From NCBI GenBank assembly GCA_949752795.1, contig CATKHW010000427.1:186001-250000 (forward strand): a stretch of 64,000 bases of DNA, given 5' to 3'. The translations under genes were made by a program, and so were the position numbers. The stretch is from Hyperoodon ampullatus (lineage: Eukaryota; Chordata; Mammalia; Artiodactyla; Ziphiidae). Each line of letters starts with the position of its first letter. The stretch's first letter is position 1. The notes beneath the pieces are model-generated. The model saw only the letters and a program-made list of their open reading frames with translations. It was not told the DNA's origin and did no database searches. Shown piece after piece: positions 1 to 10,435 of this stretch.

Positions 1-280
1 TGGGGTGGCTGTGTCTTTTTGATTTTCAGTTTTCCCAAGGTATATTCCCTAGACTGGAAGTGCCCTTGGCTCTGTAGCTCTGTTGTTTACTTGTTTTAGG
101 GAACACAATGCACTCCTCCAGAGAGGCAGTTGGTAATTTACATCCCGCCCATCAGCATAACAAGGCACCCTGTTCTCCAGGGCCTGTCTTGCCTTTCTGG
201 TTTTTACACATTTTGTGGATATCCCTTTTGACTGGTGGGAAGTGATACTTCTTTGTAGTGCAGATTTGCATTGCCCGCTT
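1..280 (-). mobile_element. Antisense LINE-1 fragment, cut by window start
   Basis: The part of the per-unit LINE-1 fragment that falls after the arbitrary unit boundary. Its remaining ~245 bp would lie left of the window. It ends just before the palindrome at 286. Confidence 0.75.
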
Positions 281-285
281 GCTTG

Positions 286-359
286 CTTGGCCAAAAAGGG
301 CGTATGCGTTTTCTCCTGAATATATTCAGGAGAAAACGCATACGCACTTTTTGGCCAAG
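286..359. repeat. 74 bp palindrome with one mismatch (unit 1)
   Basis: Same element as in unit 2, but base 346 is A where all other units have C, so it fails to pair with G299. The change also removes nothing from the outer 13 bp of either arm. Confidence 0.93.
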
Positions 360-1493
360 TGCATCATTGTCGAAGTTGTGCCCCTCTTCCTGTGCTTTAA
401 AGGCGATTCCAACGTACCTCTTGAAATCTGTTTCCTGCTATTCTGCCACGCTTTCAAGTCCGCCTCATTGCCTTCCTTCAACAGATTTTTGGACGATAGT
501 TGTCCTTTATTACTCGGCCAGTTTGTGAATTGCTGCGCCCCTGAGCTCCATTTTTCAACTCGTTTTTGGTGAGCTGACCGCAAGTCCAAAATTTTGGTTC
601 AGGATCTATACTGATTCCCGCTGGGTGGCTGAGACTTTGGTTAATTCTTCTTCCTGCCGGGAAATTACAGTGATATGTGCCCGTCCAAATGCCTAACAGC
701 TATTCTCTCATTGGTTCTCCCTCTTCCCTTTCATCCTCTGCCAAATTGGCAACCTGTGCGATCCAGGAGGTTAAAGGGGCTGTCTCTCCAAGTTGGGAGG
801 TTGATAATAAAGCAGATGGAAAGTCAAACCGGAGCACCAGGAGAGGGACTATTCGTTGAGTTTTAGAAACCTTTCATATTCACAGTGTGTCCGTTCTCTA
901 GGATTCCCGTACATGTTATATCTGTAGTAATATTCCCTTCAACCTGGAGAGTTGGGACCAATGGAAAGTGTGCCATGCATTATTGCTTTAAAGGGTCTGC
1001 ATTTGCTCACCCAATCTCACCAATCCTCTCAGTCCCAAGTGTCCAGCCTTATGCCACATCCAGCTGTCATTGTAGATAGGGTCATTTCAGGTTTCAAAAG
1101 AGACCTTGAAGGAATTGTAAAGAATTTCCCAGTCTTTTTGTTTTATTTTTGAAATTCCTTTTTATTGTGGGTTTGAGCTGATTCTCGCTGCCATATTTAT
1201 CCCAGTCTAGACACACTTGTTTCCCTTACGGAGACATATCAATACATAGGTTTTAAGATTTTTACTAGTCAGATATATTCCTCTGCGGGAAATATGGGGT
1301 TTTGAGTCCCTTTCACTGAGGAAGGTGTAGGTCTTGGCTATTCCATAGCTGGTTTTTGGAACGGTACCTGTGCTTATATCAAACTCTGGTTTTATGCATC
1401 ACCCCACCTCTCCTTCCCCCTTAAGCAGGCATAAGAGTGTTTTCTAAATGTGAGACACTGTTCTCTTTCCTAACTCAGTTCAAGAGTAGCCAT

Positions 1494-2019
1494 GTTTACA
1501 GGATCTTCATAAGTGATATCTTATGATAAGTTTCTTTTTCTGTGTGACTTATTTCACTTAGAATCATCGTACCTGAATCCACCCATTTTGCTGCTACTGG
1601 TCTTATGACATTGATTTCATGGCTGAGGGATATTCCATCGTACGTAAGTACCACAATTTTTTGAACCATTTTTATATTTCCTGGGATATTTAAGGTGTAC
1701 CCAAGTTGAGGTCCTTGTAAGCAGTGCAGCCCTAAATTTTGGGGTGGCTGTGTCTTTTTGATTTTCAGTTTTCCCAAGGTATATTCCCTAGACTGGAAGT
1801 GCCCTTGGCTCTGTAGCTCTGTTGTTTACTTGTTTTAGGGAACACAATGCACTCCTCCAGAGAGGCAGTTGGCAATTTACATCCCGCCCATCAGCATAAC
1901 AAGGCTCCCTGTTCTCCAGGGCCTGTCTTGCCTTTCTGGTTTTTACACATTTTGTGGATGTCCCTTTTGACGGGTGGGAAGTTATACTTCTTTGTAGCGC
2001 AGATTTGCATTGCCCGCTT
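1494..2019 (-). mobile_element. Antisense LINE-1 3'-end fragment (example copy; one per unit)
   Basis: Read on the minus strand, this ~525 bp block follows the order of a mammalian LINE-1 3' end. On the plus strand the recognisable landmarks are a 'tgtgacttatttcactta' stretch, 'atggctgagggatattccat', 'caatttacatcccgcccatcag' split around 1874, a 'gtgggaagt..atacttct..gtag' stretch and 'cagatttgcatt' near 2001. These correspond to the antisense of the LINE-1 end as I remember it, with many substitutions and small gaps. The fragment lacks a poly-A tail that I can see and has no reverse transcriptase. It recurs in every unit at offset ~1494 through offset ~280 of the next unit; the window itself opens inside one copy (1-280). 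Exact ends and subfamily are uncertain. Confidence 0.8.
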
Positions 2020-3478
2020 GCTTGCTTGGCCAAAAAGGGCGTATGCGTTTTCTCCTGAATATATTCAGGAGAAAACGCATACGCCCTTTTTGGCCAAGTG
2101 CATCATTGTCGAAGTTGTGCCCCTCTTCCTGTGCTTTAAAGGAGATTCCAACGTACCTCTTGAAATCTGTTTCCTGCTATTCTGCCTCGCTTTCAAGTCC
2201 GCCTCGTTGCCTTCCCTCAACAGATTTTTGGACGATAGTTGTCCTTTATTACTCGGCCAGTTTGTGAATTGCTGTGCCCCTGAGCTCCATTTTTCCACTC
2301 GTTTTTGGTGAGCTGACCGCAAGTCCAAAATTTTGGTTCAGGATCTATTCTGATTCCCGGTGGGTGGCTGAGACTTTGGTTAATTCTTCTTCCTGGCGGG
2401 AAATTACAGTGATATGTGCCCGTCCAAATGCCTAACAGCTACTCTCTCATTGGTTCTCCCTCTTCCCTTTCATCCTCTGCCAAATTGGCAACCTGTGCGA
2501 ACCAGGAGGTTAAAGGGGCTGTCTCTCCAAGTTGGGAGGTTGATAATAAAGCAGATGGAAAGTCAAACCGGAGCACCAGGAGAGGGACTATTCGTTGAGT
2601 TTTAGAAACCTTTCGTATTCACAGTGTGTCCGTTCTCTAGGATTCCCGTACATGTTATATCTGTAGTAATATTCCCTTCAACCTGGAGAGTTGGGACCCA
2701 TGGAATGTGTGCCATGCATTATTGCTTTAAAGGGTCTGCATTTGCTCACCCAATCTCACCAATCCTCTCAGTCCCAAGTGTCCAGCCTTATGCCACATCC
2801 AGCTGTCATTGTAGATAGGGTCATTTCAGGTTTCATCAGAGACCCTGAAGGAATTGTAAAGAATTTCCCAGTTTTTTTGTTTTATTTTTGAAATTCCTTT
2901 TTATAGTGGGTTTGAGCTGATTCTCGCTGCCATATTTATCCCAGTCTAGACACACTTGATTCCCTTACGGAGACATATCAATACATAGGTTTTAAGATTC
3001 TTACTAGTCAGATATATTCCTCTGCGGGAAATATGGGGTTTTGAGTCCCTTTCACTGAGGAAGGTGTAGGTCTTGTCTATTCCATAGTTGGTTTTTGGAA
3101 CGGTACCTGTGCTTATATCAAACTCTGGTTTTATGCATCACCCCACCTCTCCTTCCCCCTTAAGCAGGCATAAGAGTGTTTTCTAAATGTGAGACACTGT
3201 TCTCTTTCCTAACTCAGTTCAAGAGTAGCCATGTTTACAGGATCTTCATAAGTGATATCTTATGATAAGTTTCTTTTTCTGTGTGACTTATTTCACTTAG
3301 AATCATCGTACCTGAATCCACCCATTTTGCTGCTACTGGTCTTATGACATTGATTTCATGGCTGAGGGATATTCCATCGTACGTAAGTACCACAATTTTT
3401 TGAACCATTTTTATATTTCCTGGGATATTTAAGGTGTACCCAAGTTGAGGTCCTTGTAAGCAGTGCAGCCCTAAATTT
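1740..3478 (+). repeat. Satellite unit 2 (1,739 bp)
   Basis: Departures: G233, T244, T253, C259, A404, G1542, plus private changes including one that turns the YTDS codons of the RNase H-like stretch into YSDS. The palindrome is perfect, at 2025-2098. The T244/T253/C259 haplotype is shared only with units 3 and 8. Confidence 0.97.
2025..2098. repeat. 74 bp perfect palindrome (example copy; one per unit)
   Basis: Two 37 bp arms, beginning cttggccaaaaagggcg, meet at 2061/2062 with no spacer; the centre reads gaata|tattc. Every base pairs. The next flanking bases (g on the left, t on the right) do not pair, so the palindrome ends sharply. It lies just after the LINE-1 fragment, preceded by a short run of three 'cttg'. 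The outer bases 'ttggccaaaaag' and the general pattern of the arm resemble the terminal inverted repeats of mariner-type short elements that I remember from ruminant genomes, so this may be a MITE reduced to its two termini. No flanking TA duplication is evident. Thirty-two of 37 copies are perfect; units 1, 13, 19, 28 and 34 have one mismatched pair. Confidence 0.95.
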
Positions 3479-5218
3479 TGGGGTGGCTGTGTCTTTTTGA
3501 TTTTCAGTTTTCCCAAGGTATATTCCCTAGACTGGAAGTGCCCTTGGCTCTGTAGCTCTGTTGTTTACTTGTTTTAGGGAACACAATGCACTCCTCCAGA
3601 GAGGCAGTTGGCAATTTACATCCCGCCCATCAGCATAACAAGGCTCCCTGTTCTCCAGGGCCTGTCTTGCCTTTCTGGTTTTTACACATTTTGTGGATGT
3701 CCCTTTTGACGGGTGGGAAGTTATACTTCTTTGTAGCGCAGATTTGCATTGCCCGCTTGCTTGCTTGGCCAAAAAGGGCGTATGCGTTTTCTCCTGAATA
3801 TATTCAGGAGAAAACGCATACGCCCTTTTTGGCCAAGTGCATCATTGTCGAAGTTGTGCCCCTCTTCCTGTGCTTTAAAGGCGATTCCAACGTACCTCTG
3901 GAAATCTGTTTCCTGCTATTCTGCCTCGCTTTCAAGTCCGCCTCGTTGCCTTCCCTCAACAGATTTTTGGACGATAGTTGTCCTTTATTACTCGGCCAGT
4001 TTGTGAATTGCTGTGCCCCTGAGCTCCATTTTTCAACTCGTTTTTGGTGAGCTGACCGCAAGTCCAAAATTTTGGTTCAGGATCTATACTGATTCCCGGT
4101 GGGTGGCTGAGACTTTGGTTAATTCTTCTTCCTGCCGGGAAATTACAGTGATATGTGCCCGTCCAAATGCCTAACAGCTACTCTCTCATTGGTTCTCCCT
4201 CTTCCCTTTCATCCTCTGCCAAATTGGCAACCTGTGCGAACCAGGAGGTTAAAGGGGCTGTCTCTCCAAGTTGGGAGGTTGATAATAAAGCAGATGGAAA
4301 GTCAAACCGGAGCACCAGGAGAGGGACTATTCGTTGAGTTTTAGAAACCTTTCGTATTCACAGTGTGTCCGTTCTCTAGGATTCCCGTACATGTTATATC
4401 TGTAGTAATATTCCCTTCAACCTGGAGAGTTGGGACCCATGGAATGTGTGCCATGCATTATTGCTTTAAAGGGTCTGCATTTGCTCACCCAATCTCACCA
4501 ATCCTCTCAGTCCCAAGTGTCCAGCCTTATGCCACATCCAGCTGTCATTGTAGATAGGGTCATTTCAGGTTTCATCAGAGACCCTGAAGGAATTGTAAAG
4601 AATTTCCCAGTTTTTTTGTTTTATTTTTGAAATTCCTTTTTATAGTGGGTTTGAGCTGATTCTCGCTGCCATATTTATCCCAGTCTAGACACACTTGATT
4701 CCCTTACGGAGACATATCAATACATAGGTTTTAAGATTCTTACTAGTCAGATATATTCCTCTGCGGGAAATATGGGGTTTTGAGTCCCTTTCACTGAGGA
4801 AGGTGTAGGTCTTGTCTATTCCATAGTTGGTTTTTGGAACGGTACCTGTGCTTATATCAAACTCTGGTTTTATGCATCACCCCACCTCTCCTTCCCCCTT
4901 AAGCAGGCATAAGAGTGTTTTCTAAATGTGAGACACTGTTCTCTTTCCTAACTCAGTTCAAGTGTAGCCATGTTTACAGGATCTTCATAAGTGATATCTT
5001 ATGATAAGTTTCTTTTTCTCTGTGACTTATTTCACTTAGAATCATCGTACCTGAATCCACCCATTTTGCTGCTACTGGTCTTATGACATTGATTTCATGG
5101 CTGAGGGATATTCCATCGTACGTAAGTACCACAATTTTTTGAACCATTTTTTATATTTCCTGGGATATTTAAGGTGTACCCAAGTTGAGGTCCTTGTAAG
5201 CAGTGCAGCCCTAAATTT
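3479..5218 (+). repeat. Satellite unit 3 (1,740 bp, extra T)
   Basis: Departures: G233, T244, T253, C259, G422 and a sixth T in the run at 5147-5152, which explains the 1,740 bp length. It matches unit 8 at every diagnostic site. Palindrome at 3764-3837, perfect. Confidence 0.97.
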
Positions 5219-5256
5219 TGGGGTGGCTGTGTCTTTTTGATTTTCAGTTTTCCCAA
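4974..5256 (-). pseudogene. LINE-1 ORF2 remnant, frameshifted copy (unit 3/4 junction)
   Basis: The same remnant as elsewhere, but a sixth T in the run at 5147-5152 shifts the frame and removes the 93-codon open stretch. The identical lesion is found at the unit 8/9 junction. Confidence 0.75.
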
Positions 5257-5577
5257 GGTATATTCCCTAGACTGGAAGTGCCCTTGGCTCTGTAGCTCTG
5301 TTGTTTACTTGTTTTAGGGAACACAATGCACTCCTCCAGAGAGGCAGTTGGCAATTTACATCCCGCCCATCAGCATAACAAGGCTCCCTGTTCTCCAGGG
5401 CCTGTCTTGCCTTTCTGGTTTTTACACATTTTGTGGATGTCCCTTTTGACCGGTGGGAAGTGATACTTCTCTGTAGTGCAGATTTGCATTGCCCGCTTGC
5501 TTGCTTGGCCAAAAAGGGCGTATGCGTTTTCTCCTGAATATATTCAGGAGAAAACGCATACGCCCTTTTTGGCCAAG

Positions 5578-5746
5578 TGCATCATTGTCGAAGTTGTGCC
5601 CCTCTTCCTGTGCTTTAAAGGAGATTCCAACGTACCTCTTGAAATCTGTTTCCTGCTATTCTGCCTCGCTTTCAAGTCCGCCTCGTTGCCTTCCCTCAAC
5701 AGATTTTTGGACGATAGTTGTCCTTTATTACTCGGCCAGTTTGTGA
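5578..5746. other. Unassigned unit segment, offsets 360-528 (example)
   Basis: Sequence between the palindrome and the RNase H-like stretch. It is open in two plus-strand frames and one minus-strand frame in all units, but none gives a recognisable protein. The third plus frame runs into the RNase H-like frame after a TGA, so it could be older retroviral sequence. I see no RNA structure or regulatory motif. Confidence 0.5.
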
Positions 5747-5911
5747 ATTGCTGTGCCCCTGAGCTCCATTTTTCAACTCGTTTTTGGTGAGCTGACCGCA
5801 AGTCCAAAATTTTGGTTCAGGATCTATACTGATTCCCGGTGGGTGGCTGAGACTTTGGTTAATTCTTCTTCCTGCCGGGAAATTACAGTGATATGTGCCC
5901 GTCCAAATGCC
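5747..5911 (+). pseudogene. Retroviral pol RNase H-like remnant (example copy)
   Basis: The plus-strand frame between the TGA ending at 5746 and the TAA that follows 5911 is open for 55 codons. It contains 'GELTA' (Glu codon 5789-5791) followed 14 residues later by the Asp of 'IYTDSRWVAETL' (Asp codon 5831-5833). In retroviral and endogenous-retrovirus RNase H domains a Glu in 'AEL.AL' and an Asp in 'YTDS' are catalytic, and 'TDSW.VA..L' continuations are common. The spacing here is about seven residues shorter than in murine-type RNase H, and the first and last catalytic Asp residues are not visible, so the domain would be dead. One copy lies in each unit at offset 529-693; in unit 2 the motif is YSDS. 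I have no alignment, and a chance match remains possible. Confidence 0.42.
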
Positions 5912-6712
5912 TAACAGCTACTCTCTCATTGGTTCTCCCTCTTCCCTTTCATCCTCTGCCAAATTGGCAACCTGTGCGAACCAGGAGGTTAAAGGGGCTG
6001 TCTCTCCAAGTTGGGAGGTTGATAATAAAGCAGATGGAAAGTCAAACCGGAGCACCAGGAGAGGGACTATTCGTTGAGTTTTAGAAACCTTTCGTATTCA
6101 CAGTGTGTCCGTTCTCTAGGATTCCCGTACATGTTATATCTGTAGTAATATTCCCTTCAACCTGGAGAGTTGGGACCCATGGAATGTGTGCCATGCATTA
6201 TTGCTTTAAAGGGTCTGCATTTGCTCACCCAATCTCACCAATCCTCTCAGTCCCAAGTGTCCAGCCTTATGCCACATCCAGCTGTCATTGTAGATAGGGT
6301 CATTTCAGGTTTCATCAGAGACCCTGAAGGAATTGTAAAGAATTTCCCAGTTTTTTTGTTTTATTTTTGAAATTCCTTTTTATAGTGGGTTTGAGCTGAT
6401 TCTCGCTGCCATATTTATCCCAGTCTAGACACACTTGATTCCCTTACGGAGACATATCAATACATAGGTTTTAAGATTCTTACTAGTCAGATATATTCCT
6501 CTGCGGGAAATATGGGGTTTTGAGTCCCTTTCACTGAGGAAGGTGTAGGTCTTGTCTATTCCATAGTTGGTTTTTGGAACGGTACCTGTGCTTATATCAA
6601 ACTCTGGTTTTATGCATCACCCCACCTCTCCTTCCCCCTTAAGCAGGCATAAGAGTGTTTTCTAAATGTGAGACACTGTTCTCTTTCCTAACTCAGTTCA
6701 AGTGTAGCCATG
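5912..6712. other. Unassigned unit segment, offsets 694-1494 (example)
   Basis: About 800 bp with no element I recognise. It contains several frames of 60-66 codons with no recognisable motif, a T-rich stretch near 6350-6372, an isolated AATAAA near offset 806, and site 1262-1266 where six later units carry a 5 bp tandem duplication. CpG sites remain scattered through it. It may be ancient transposon or unique DNA captured when the unit formed. Confidence 0.5.
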
Positions 6713-6713
6713 T

Positions 6714-6995
6714 TTACAGGATCTTCATAAGTGATATCTTATGATAAGTTTCTTTTTCTCTGTGACTTATTTCACTTAGAATCATCGTACCTGAATCCAC
6801 CCATTTTGCTGCTACTGGTCTTATGACATTGATTTCATGGCTGAGGGATATTCCATCGTACGTAAGTACCACAATTTTTTGAACCATTTTTATATTTCCT
6901 GGGATATTTAAGGTGTACCCAAGTTGAGGTCCTTGTAAGCAGTGCAGCCCTAAATTTTGGGGTGGCTGTGTCTTTTTGATTTTCAGTTTTCCCAA
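6714..6995 (-). pseudogene. LINE-1 ORF2 C-terminal remnant (example copy)
   Basis: This minus-strand frame stays open for 93 codons in most units. Residues ~30-90 resemble the extreme C-terminus of LINE-1 ORF2 protein: a 'YDGISLSHEIN' stretch where LINE-1 has its 'YTMEYYSA...' segment, a 'AAKWVD' stretch, and 'MILSEISH.EKETYHKISL', close to the familiar LINE-1 'LSE.SQ.EK..Y' motif. No endonuclease or reverse transcriptase domain is present, so it cannot mobilise itself. The first ~25 residues include the remnant '..GKLKIKK'. I infer a fossil, not a gene: the frame is kept by array homogenisation, and it is broken in units 3 and 8 without any consequence visible here. Confidence 0.7.
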
Positions 6996-8696
6996 GGTAT
7001 ATTCCCTAGACTGGAAGTGCCCTTGGCTCTGTAGCTCTGTTGTTTACTTGTTTTAGGGAACACAATGCACTCCTCCAGAGAGGCAGTTGGCAATTTACAT
7101 CCCGCCCATCAGCATAACAAGGCTCCCTGTTCTCCAGGGCCTGTCTTGCCTTTCTGGTTTTTACACATTTTGTGGATGTCCCTTTTGACCGGTGGGAAGT
7201 GATACTTCTCTGTAGTGCAGATTTGCATTGCCCGCTTGCTTGCTTGGCCAAAAAGGGCGTATGCGTTTTCTCCTGAATATATTCAGGAGAAAACGCATAC
7301 GCCCTTTTTGGCCAAGTGCATCATTGTCGAAGTTGTGCCCCTCTTCCTGTGCTTTAAAGGCGATTCCAACGTACCTCTTGAAATCTGTTTCCTGCTATTC
7401 TGCCTCGCTTTCAAGTCCGCCTCGTTGCCTTCCCTCAACAGATTTTTGGACGATAGTTGTCCTTTATTACTCGGCCAGTTTGTGAATTGCTGTGCCCCTG
7501 AGCTCCATTTTTCAACTCGTTTTTGGTGAGCTGACCGCAAGTCCAAAATTTTGGTTCAGGATCTATACTGATTCCCGGTGGGTGGCTGAGACTTTGGTTA
7601 ATTCTTCTTCCTGCCGGGAAATTACAGTGATATGTGCCCGTCCAAATGCCTAACAGCTACTCTCTCATTGGTTCTCCCTCTTCCCTTTCATCCTCTGCCA
7701 AATTGGCAACCTGTGCGAACCAGGAGGTTAAATGGGCTGTCTCTCCAAGTTGGGAGGTTGATAATAAAGCAGATGGAAAGTCAAACCGGAGCACCAGGAG
7801 AGGGACTATTCGTTGAGTTTTAGAAACCTTTCGTATTCACAGTGTGTCCGTTCTCTAGGATTCCCGTACATGTTATATCTGTAGTAATATTCCCTTCAAC
7901 CTGGAGAGTTGGGACCCATGGAATGTGTGCCATGCATTATTGCTTTAAAGGGTCTGCATTTGCTCACCCAATCTCACCAATCCTCTCAGTCCCAAGTGTC
8001 CAGCCTTATGCCACATCCAGCTGTCATTGTAGATAGGGTCATTTCAGGTTTCATCAGAGACCCTGAAGGAATTGTAAAGAATTTCCCAGTTTTTTTGTTT
8101 TATTTTTGAAATTCCTTTTTATAGTGGGTTTGAGCTGATTCTCGCTGCCATATTTATCCCAGTCTAGACACACTTGATTCCCTTACGGAGACATACCAAT
8201 ACATAGGTTTTAAGATTCTTACTAGTCAGATATATTCCTCTGCGGGAAATATGGGGTTTTGAGTCCCTTTCACTGAGGAAGGTGTAGGTCTTGTCTATTC
8301 CATAGTTGGTTTTTGGAACGGTACCTGTGCTTATATCAAACTCTGGTTTTATGCATCACCCCACCTCTCCTTCCCCCTTAAGCAGGCATAAGAGTGTTTT
8401 CTAAATGTGAGACACTGTTCTCTTTCCTAACTCAGTTCAAGTGTAGCCATGTTTACAGGATCTTCCTAAGTGATATCTTATGATAAGTTTCTTTTTCTCT
8501 GTGACTTATTTCACTTAGAATCATCGTACCTGAATCCACCCATTTTGCTGCTACTGGTCTTATGACATTGATTTCATGGCTGAGGGATATTCCATCGTAC
8601 GTAAGTACCACAATTTTTTGAACCATTTTTATATTTCCTGGGATATTTAAGGTGTACCCAAGTTGAGGTCCTTGTAAGCAGTGCAGCCCTAAATTT
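6958..8696 (+). repeat. Satellite unit 5 (1,739 bp)
   Basis: Departures: T776, C1239, C1509, a combination shared with units 10 and 16. Palindrome at 7243-7316, perfect. Confidence 0.97.
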
Positions 8697-10435
8697 TGGG
8701 GTGGCTGTGTCTTTTTGATTTTCAGTTTTCCCAAGGTATATTCCCTAGACTGGAAGTGCCCTTGGCTCTGTAGCTCTGTTGTTTACTTGTTTTAGGGAAC
8801 ACAATGCACTCCTCCAGAGAGGCAGTTGGCAATTTACATCCCGCCCATCAGCATAACAAGGCTCCCTGTTCTCCAGGGCCTGTCTTGCCTTTCTGGTTTT
8901 TACACATTTTGTGGATGTCCCTTTTGACTGGTGGGAAGTGATACTTCTCTGTAGTGCAGATTTGCATTGCCCGCTTGCTTGCTTGGCCAAAAAGGGCGTA
9001 TGCGTTTTCTCCTGAATATATTCAGGAGAAAACGCATACGCCCTTTTTGGCCAAGTGCATCATTGTCGAAGTTGTGCCCCTCTTCCTGTGCTTTAAAGGC
9101 GATTCCAACGTACCTCTTGAAATCTGTTTCCTGCTATTCTGCCTCGCTTTCAAGTCCGCCTCGTTGCCTTCCCTCAACAGATTTTTGGACGATAGTTGTC
9201 CTTTATTACTCGGCCAGTTTGTGAATTGCTGTGCCCCTGAGCTCCATTTTTCAACTCGTTTTTGGTGAGCTGACCGCAAGTCCAAAATTTTGGTTCAGGA
9301 TCTATACTGATTCCCGGTGGGTGGCTGAGACTTTGGTTAATTCTTCTTCCTGCCGGGAAATTACAGTGATATGTGCCCGTCCAAATGCCTAACAGCTACT
9401 CTCTCATTGGTTCTCCCTCTTCCCTTTCATCCTCTGCCAAATTGGCAACCTGTGCGAACCAGGAGGTTAAAGGGGCTGTCTCTCCAAGTTGGGAGGTTGA
9501 TAATAAAGCAGATGGAAAGTCAAACCGGAGCACCAGGAGAGGGACTATTCGTTGAGTTTTAGAAACCTTTCGTATTCACAGTGTGTCCGTTCTCTAGGAT
9601 TCCCGTACATGTTATATCTGTAGTAATATTCCCTTCAACCTGGAGAGTTGGGACCCATGGAATGTGTGCCATGCATTATTGCTTTAAAGGGTCTGCATTT
9701 GCTCACCCAATCTCACCAATCCTCTCAGTCCCAAGTGTCCAGCCTTATGCCACATCCAGCTGTCATTGTAGATAGGGTCATTTCAGGTTTCATCAGAGAC
9801 CCTGAAGGAATTGTAAAGAATTTCCCAGTTTTTTTGTTTTATTTTTGAAATTCCTTTTTATAGTGGGTTTGAGCTGATTCTCGCTGCCATATTTATCCCA
9901 GTCTAGACACACTTGATTCCCTTACGGAGACATATCAATACATAGGTTTTAAGATTCTTACTAGTCAGATATATTCCTCTGCGGGAAATATGGGGTTTTG
10001 AGTCCCTTTCACTGAGGAAGGTGTAGGTCTTGTCTATTCCATAGTTGGTTTTTGGAACGGTACCTGTGCTTATATCAAACTCTGGTTTTATGCATCACCC
10101 CACCTCTCCTTCCCCCTTAAGCAGGCATAAGAGTGTTTTCTAAATGTGAGACACTGTTCTCTTTCCTAACTCAGTTCAAGTGTAGCCATGTTTACAGGAT
10201 CTTCATAAGTGATATCTTATGATAAGTTTCTTTTTCTGTGTGACTTATTTCACTTAGAATCATCGTACCTGAATCCACCCATTTTGCTGCTACTGGTCTT
10301 ATGACATTGATTTCATGGCTGAGGGATATTCCATCGTACGTAAGTACCACAATTTTTTGAACCATTTTTATATTTCCTGGGATATTTAAGGTGTACCCAA
10401 GTTGAGGTCCTTGTAAGCAGTGCAGCCCTAAATTT
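8697..10435 (+). repeat. Satellite unit 6 (1,739 bp)
   Basis: Departures: T233 and G1542. T233 changes a CpG to TpG. Palindrome at 8982-9055, perfect. Confidence 0.97.

Larger units (their letters stand above)
1..1739 (+). repeat. Satellite unit 1 (1,739 bp, divergent)
   Basis: The most divergent unit of the window. It has T233, T253 and G1542, and about 20 private substitutions, for example near offsets 346, 460-475, 620, 771, 959, 1096 and 1335. The palindrome is at 286-359 with one mismatched pair (G299 against A346). It shares 'caagagtagcc' near offset 1480 with unit 2, where all later units have 'caagtgtagcc'. Confidence 0.97.
5219..6957 (+). repeat. Satellite unit 4 (1,739 bp)
   Basis: Near-reference unit; the only listed departure is A404, shared with unit 2. 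Palindrome at 5504-5577, perfect. Used here as the example unit for the RNase H-like remnant and the CpG count. Confidence 0.97.

Noticed and set aside
278..289. Three CTTG units as a microsatellite
   Set aside because: Constant copy number in all units I examined, and the third copy overlaps the palindrome arm.
806..811. AATAAA as a polyadenylation signal
   Set aside because: A single hexamer with no transcript, coding sequence or clear GU-rich element tied to it; expected by chance at this composition.
2025..2098. Bacterial-type terminator or CRISPR-like repeat
   Set aside because: The stem is spacer-less, 37 bp long and sits in a mammalian satellite. Copies are 1.7 kb apart with no variable spacers.
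1847..2311. 154-codon plus-strand frame in units 2, 3 and 8
   Set aside because: It exists only because T244 turns an in-frame TGA into TTA in those units. It runs through the antisense LINE-1 fragment and the palindrome, so it is not a protein gene.
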